Source: Capitulum mitella (lineage: Eukaryota > Arthropoda > Thecostraca > Pollicipedomorpha > Pollicipedidae). Taken from it: a stretch of 64,000 nucleotides of DNA. Positions within the stretch are counted from its first letter, which is position 1; every line of letters begins with the position of its first letter. A program made the translations under genes and the position numbers. The stretch is taken from positions 21,005,081 to 21,069,080 of the forward strand of contig CP099848.1 of assembly GCA_030062745.1 (NCBI GenBank). The letters run 5' to 3'. Below are positions 59,021 to 64,000 of this stretch, one piece after another. The notes beneath the pieces were generated by a model. It was not told the DNA's origin and did not search any database. It saw nothing but the letters and a program-made list of their open reading frames with translations.

Positions 59021-60223
59021 CCATATTCCCGGCAGGGGGCTGAATCCGCCCCCTCGGGTTTTTTGCCTGGCAATTCCAGGCTTTTTAACGCAACCTCACG
59101 AAACTTGCTGACTTTTCGTAGCTATTCTTTCTATGTGCCGTGACAAAATTTCAAAAGTCTGTTTTGCTCAGGGGCGGAGCCAGGCAACGTTTTTGGGAGG
59201 AACCTCATACCATTATTGGCCATGTTAAGGGTAAAAGGAAAATGTCTGCCAAAAACAGCGTTTTTTAAGATAGAACTTAAAACTTTATATGCATGTATAG
59301 CTAAATACTTGGGCAATGTGAAGGATATAACTTTCTTTATCTTAGGTCACTTTACAAGGCCAGGTCAAGGTCCAAAGTCAAAATTTGGTTTTATTGCAAT
59401 AATTTCGGCGCTGTTCTTTTTTAATGCCAAACCCGGAATAAACATGACGTAGAAAGATGCCCTCTACTTGTGTGTAAAGTTTTCAACTTGATATCAGGTC
59501 GAGTCACAGAACTATGACCTAAAATGTCAGTGCGCGTACCCTATATCACAATAGCCATAAAACGGAATTTTGCAAATAGTATGAATTCAAATGATTGAAA
59601 ACGTTTACAAATAATATTAAATGCACACGAGATCATTCGAAGTGACCCCAATGTCACTAGAGGTTATTTAAGGTTAAAGGTCACAAACTGGTCTGAGGAG
59701 CATATGACCATGACAGTTCCCCCTTTTTCATGTCCCTGGCACTGCCTGTGCTAACATTATGCAAACATTCTAAAACGATTTGTACTTCTTTAGAATAGCA
59801 TGACTAGCAGAAGCCAAAAAACGTTTTTGCCTTTTTTGTTCATTCAGGTGTTGAAAAACTAGTCCTGTTTTTGAAACCCTGTGGACGCCCATGAATTTTC
59901 TGAAAATTTCAGATGTGTGTACCACTGGTAAAGGTCCTATCCATAATCTCTCGATTCATGCCAGTTTCATCGAAATCGGTCGATAAACAACGGAGTTATA
60001 AGAAGTCCAAAAATACCCCTAATTTTGACATTTTCGCTCCCCTGTATCCACAGGTCTCAAAATTTTGAAAATTTCTTTTTATAAAAATGTAGTTTACGTC
60101 ATGGAAAATCGATTGCCGTTTGTTGCGATGAAATCGGATGCGTAGTTCTCGAGATCTCAGAGAGGGCCGAATCCCCCCCCCCCCCGGGAATCGGACATAC
60201 CGTCTAGCCCTCCGGGAATAGGG
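59021..60223 (-). mobile_element. TTAA-flanked element, family 1, copy 3 (inverted)
   Basis: 1.20 kb in opposite orientation to copies 1, 2 and 4, with TTAA at 59017-59020 and 60224-60227. The outer end CCATATTCCCGG has one change; the inner end CCGGGAATAGGG is perfect. Its DR1 pair at 59671-59683 carries one mismatch (AGGTTAAAGGTCA). Confidence 0.85.
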
Positions 60224-60227
60224 TTAA

Positions 60228-61435
60228 CCCTATTCCCGGAGGGCTAGACGGTATGGCCGATTCCGGCAGGGGGGCGGATTCGGCCCCCCCCTGAGATCTC
60301 GAGAACTACTCGTCCGATTTTATCGCAACAAACGGCAATCGATTTGCCGTGACGTGAACTACATTTTTATAAAAAGAAATTTTCAAAATTTTGAAATTTG
60401 TGGATACAGGGGGGCAAAAATATCAAAATTGGGGGGCACTTTTGGACTTCTTATAACTCCATTGTTTATCGACCGATTTTGATGAAACTGGCATGAATCG
60501 AGAGATTATGGATAGGGCTTTTACCATGGGTCCCCAAATCTGAAATTTTGAGAAAATTCATGGGCGTTCAAAGGGTTTCAAAAATAGGAGGATTAGTTTT
60601 CTAACAACTGGATGAACAAAAAAGGCAAACACCCTTTTTTGGCTTCTGCTAGTCGTGTTATACTAAAGAAGTACAAATCGCATTACAATGTTTGTATAAT
60701 GTTAGCATAGGCGGTGCCAGGGACATGAAAAAGGGGGAACTGTCATGGTGACACGTTTCTCAGATCAACTTGTGACCTTTGACCTTAAGTGACCTCCAGT
60801 GACCTTAGGGTCACTTGGAATGATCTCCTGTGCATTTAATATTATCTTTAAACGTTTTCAATCATTTGAATTCACTCTATTTCAAAAATTTCGTTTTATG
60901 GCTATTGCGATATAGGGTACGCGCATGGACATTTCAGGTCATAGCTCAGTGACCCGACCTGATATCAAGCTAAAACTTGTTACACAAGTAGAAGGCACCC
61001 TTCTACGTCATATATGTTCCGGGTTTGGCATTTGAAAAAACAGCCCCGAAAAAATAGCGAAAAAAAAATTTTGAATTTTGACCTTGACCTGACCTTGTAA
61101 AATGACCTCAGGTAGACAAAACTGTATCTGCACATTGCCCAACTATTTAGCTATACATCCATATAAAGTTTTAAGTTCTATCTTAAAAACTCTGTTTTTG
61201 GCAGATATTTTCCTTTTACCCTTAACATGGCCAAAAATGGCATGAGGTGCCTCCCAAAAACGTTGCCTGGCTCCGCCCCTGAGCAAAACAGAATTTTGAA
61301 ATTTTGTCACAGCACGTAGAAAGAATAGCTAGGAAAAGTCACGAAGTTTCGTGAAGCTGCGTTAGAAAGCCTATAATTGGCAAGCAAAAAACTCGAGGGG
61401 GGCGGATTTTGCCCCCCCCCTGCCGGGAAATAGGG
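60228..61435 (+). mobile_element. TTAA-flanked element, family 1, copy 4
   Basis: 1.21 kb, flanked by TTAA (60224-60227, shared with copy 3, and 61436-61439). The ends are CCCTATTCCCGG and CCGGGAAATAGGG. A perfect DR1 pair TGACCTTTGACCT lies at 60773-60785, and a triple half-site TGACCTTGACCTGACCTTG just before 61100. Confidence 0.85.
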
Positions 61436-61439
61436 TTAA

Positions 61440-62964
61440 ACTGTCAAAAAGTAGTGGGGCCTTCAGTTTCAAGGGGCCTCACCACCTCCAGGGGGGCATG
61501 CCGCCCATTGGTTACGCCACTTGGTCGTTGTTGAAGTCCAGAGATCCTCCACACATGGGCCTCTAGAGAGGGCCAGGAGCCATTGATGTATTTAGGAGCC
61601 AACTGAAAGTCAGGATCTCTGACTTCCGATGGCAGTCTTCAGAAAATCCCGCTCCCACATAGATTCCCTGAATCTGGCCAGGGGGCGCGGGCCCTTGGTG
61701 TATTCGAGGTCACATTAAAATTATGGGGTTCAGGCCCGTGCTTTGCTTGTCATTTATCGCAGAGCAGGACAGTCTATGAGCAAATTTACCTAAAAGCAAT
61801 CTGTTCCATGGAGCCTTTGCTTTGTTAGTTGCAAGCCAGTTTAACGTTGATGGTCTACAGAGACAGTGATGCCTTGCTAAGGAATGACACGAACAGATCT
61901 TCTAGAGGGGGGGACGAAACCTTCACGACGCCCTTGAAGGTCAAAAGGCATGACGTAGCTGAAAGTCCGACCTGCCCTGCAGGCAGGCCGCAACGTACGC
62001 CGGCCCTTGCGCGCTTGGCAGTCAGGCCATTTGACGTGGCAGTGATATGGCGCCTCCTCCCGTGTCCCTCACTCCCTCCCTAACTGCCCCTGCACTGAGG
62101 ACAGAACCAAAATTTTTGCAATTCGCGGCGTCCGCCCAGTCAACTTTTCGGGGCCAGCAGGGCTTTTTTGAGCATGACAGGCGAAGTGTGTGGGCGCTGG
62201 GCTCTGCAGAAGGCAAAAACAGAATTCCAATGGAAAATTGTTCTTTGCAATCATTTTTTGTCGCCATTAGGAGCGACTAGCTTCGTATTTTTATTAGGAG
62301 CGACTGGCTTCGTACTGGTTTCACTGGTTCGAAGACTGAAGCTGTAACGGTTAGCTATAACAGCTATAACAAAGACAGCAGCAGCAGGTCTGAAGGTCTC
62401 ACCGCGGTGGCTGGGAAGACGGAACGCTTAGGTAAGGATGGAATTGGAAGTCAGGCCCACGCGAAGCGAAATCCGAAACATTGTCAGCTGAGTTATCTAG
62501 CGTGTTTGTGCTGTGTGTTTCTTTATGCGGACCTGTGTGCAGGGTGCGCTTGTTGTGGGAGAGTAACATTTAGCGTGCCTTGGCACCTGTTTGGCACCTT
62601 GGCACCAGTCATTTTCCTTTCCTCCCGCCGTTGGCCCGCACTGATTCTTGGACCGAATAGCCACTTCGTATTTTATCAGTACGAGTGTCTCGCAATAGGA
62701 ATAGCGCAATAGGAATATGCATGCTAATTCAGTCAATACCAAAACAAATTTAGTAGTATTCATTTTTCATTCTGTGCAGTTCTCACCGTTGTTTATTTTG
62801 GTGTATGTATCAGCGCAATTTTCCATTGTGCAAAGCAACTGTGATGTTAGTGCATAAATTATTTTTCGTTATACCCACGTTGTAGTCCAGATGATATCGT
62901 TGATCACGTTGTAGCCCAGTGTCGGTATCGGAGACTGTGGGTCAAACATGATCTGGAGACGGGC
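61440..62964. other. Intergenic, nothing firmly recognised
   Basis: No gene supported. At 62418-62435 GCTTAG/GTAAGG resembles a plus-strand donor after a Ser/Thr-rich frame, but no start, domain or acceptor partner was found. Confidence 0.35.
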
Positions 62965-63879
62965 ATAACCTTATCCCGCGCTCGGCCGGGCCTCAAAATG
63001 CTTTTCGCATGTCGAATACGTTCCTAACGCGAATGACCCAGTTAGTCAATGAGGTCAGCTCAAGCCACGACCTAATTTCATGCACCTTTGTGGCGTTGTT
63101 ATGGTGTATCGCACTTCGATCTGCGCGGTGGTTTTGGCAACGAGTTGCTCTGCGGTGATGCCAGTAGCATATTTAAACACTTGATAAGTATTCGTCACTG
63201 CCCTGAAGGCCAGCCTGGCCAAATAAAGTCAGTCATCCTGATGACCTTCAGTGACCTTAGGTAGGCTGATTTTTGCGCTGAATTTGGTTTCATCGTCTAT
63301 TTCTACCGGACAAAAAAACAACAAAGTATTGTTTCTAGCCAGGCAGTTTTGATTTCATGGAAATCGTATGTTGCGGACGACAAATACCCATATCGGGGTC
63401 ATGACCTGAACCAAGGTCACGCGTATTCTGGCAATATTATGGTGGCATACGTTACTCACTATGCTTTTGACAATATATGAGTATGAAAATCCCGCAAAAA
63501 TTCGTTAAAATTTAAGCCAAATATCAAAAAGTACTTTGCCTGATCACAGGTCATTCACCTTCGTTTTTCCGAAAAATCCGAAATGTGCAAGTTGTCACCT
63601 TTATTACATTTTGTTAGTCGTGCAGGTTTCATATAAATCTGTTCAGCTCTAAAAAAAGTTAATAGAGTTACAATTTTTTCCGGAGGTTGACCTCTTAGAC
63701 CTAAGTTCGGTAAGTGACCTGAACTCCTTGGAACTTAAAACTTTCATGCAGGGTGTAAAATAGATAAGAGAAAAGGCGCCAAAAGTTTCGCGGCGCTGCT
63801 CGCCGTCGTTTTTTTCGCTACGCTCGGAAAAGCTTAGGGGGGAGGACTTTCGCCGCCCAACCGGCCGAGCGAGGGTTAT
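62965..63879. mobile_element. Inverted-repeat element, ~0.9 kb, ATAACC ends
   Basis: The left end ATAACCTTATCCCGCGCTCG then GCCGG is mirrored by a right end whose complement reads ATAACCCTCGCTCGGCCGG. The interior is AT-rich and carries GACCTGA/GACCTTA half-sites, like the TTAA-flanked families. The flanks ATAA/TTAT are not a direct duplication, so the superfamily is uncertain; decayed TTAA sites are possible. Confidence 0.55.
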
Positions 63880-64000
63880 TTGACTGTATGTATGCCTATA
63901 CGCTTACTTGCGTACTCCAAACAGATATGCTTAGCCCATACAGATACTGATGCAGGTACTATTTCAAATAATTTCATGTTTAAGACTTTCTTGCATACTG

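Overview
The window is nuclear DNA of an arthropod, most likely a crustacean; a barnacle would fit, but that is inference. The evidence is three chitin-binding RR-1 cuticle-protein genes, a brachyurin-like serine protease carrying a CUB domain, spliceosomal introns with GT-AG borders, GC-rich coding exons in AT-richer surroundings, and many non-autonomous DNA transposons. There is no bacterial gene organisation.

Layout. (1) 1-16 kb: two RR-1 cuticle genes (2617-3242 and 15140-15765, plus strand) at the ends of near-identical blocks that begin at 1 and 12521. Between them lie a complete 2.75-kb hAT-type element with 8-bp target duplications, containing a broken Tc1/mariner-like transposase, and one possible unassigned exon. 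(2) 16.3-18.8 kb: a minisatellite and, on the minus strand, a long uninterrupted reading frame for a Mab-21/cGAS-like nucleotidyltransferase with an apparently intact metal-binding triad. (3) 19-29 kb: no convincing genes; two 270-bp hAT-type MITEs, a GC-rich degenerate repeat, and two TTAA-flanked (piggyBac-like) non-autonomous elements sharing one TTAA. (4) 29.6-30.4 kb: a third RR-1 cuticle gene with the same core promoter. (5) 33.8-52.7 kb: a seven-exon minus-strand gene for a secreted CUB-serine protease, predicted at 425 aa, with all exon phases compatible. Its second intron (45.8-44.1 kb) carries a 31-bp minisatellite whose units each copy the upstream exon's 5' splice site. (6) 53-64 kb: non-genic, dominated by further TTAA-flanked elements, including two copies lying head-to-head around a single TTAA.

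The genes do not form a pathway. The cuticle trio is a local cluster evolving by duplication and probably gene conversion; it encodes extracellular chitin-binding matrix proteins. The protease is secreted. The Mab-21-like protein could be a cytosolic nucleic-acid sensor (cGLR) or a catalytically inert Mab-21 relative. Two themes recur. Minisatellites begin exactly at gene boundaries (a splice donor, a splice acceptor and two stop codons). The TTAA-flanked elements carry direct repeats of nuclear-receptor half-sites, which is notable beside moult-related genes.

All repeat boundaries, identities and splice sites were read by eye; no alignment, transcript or database search was run.
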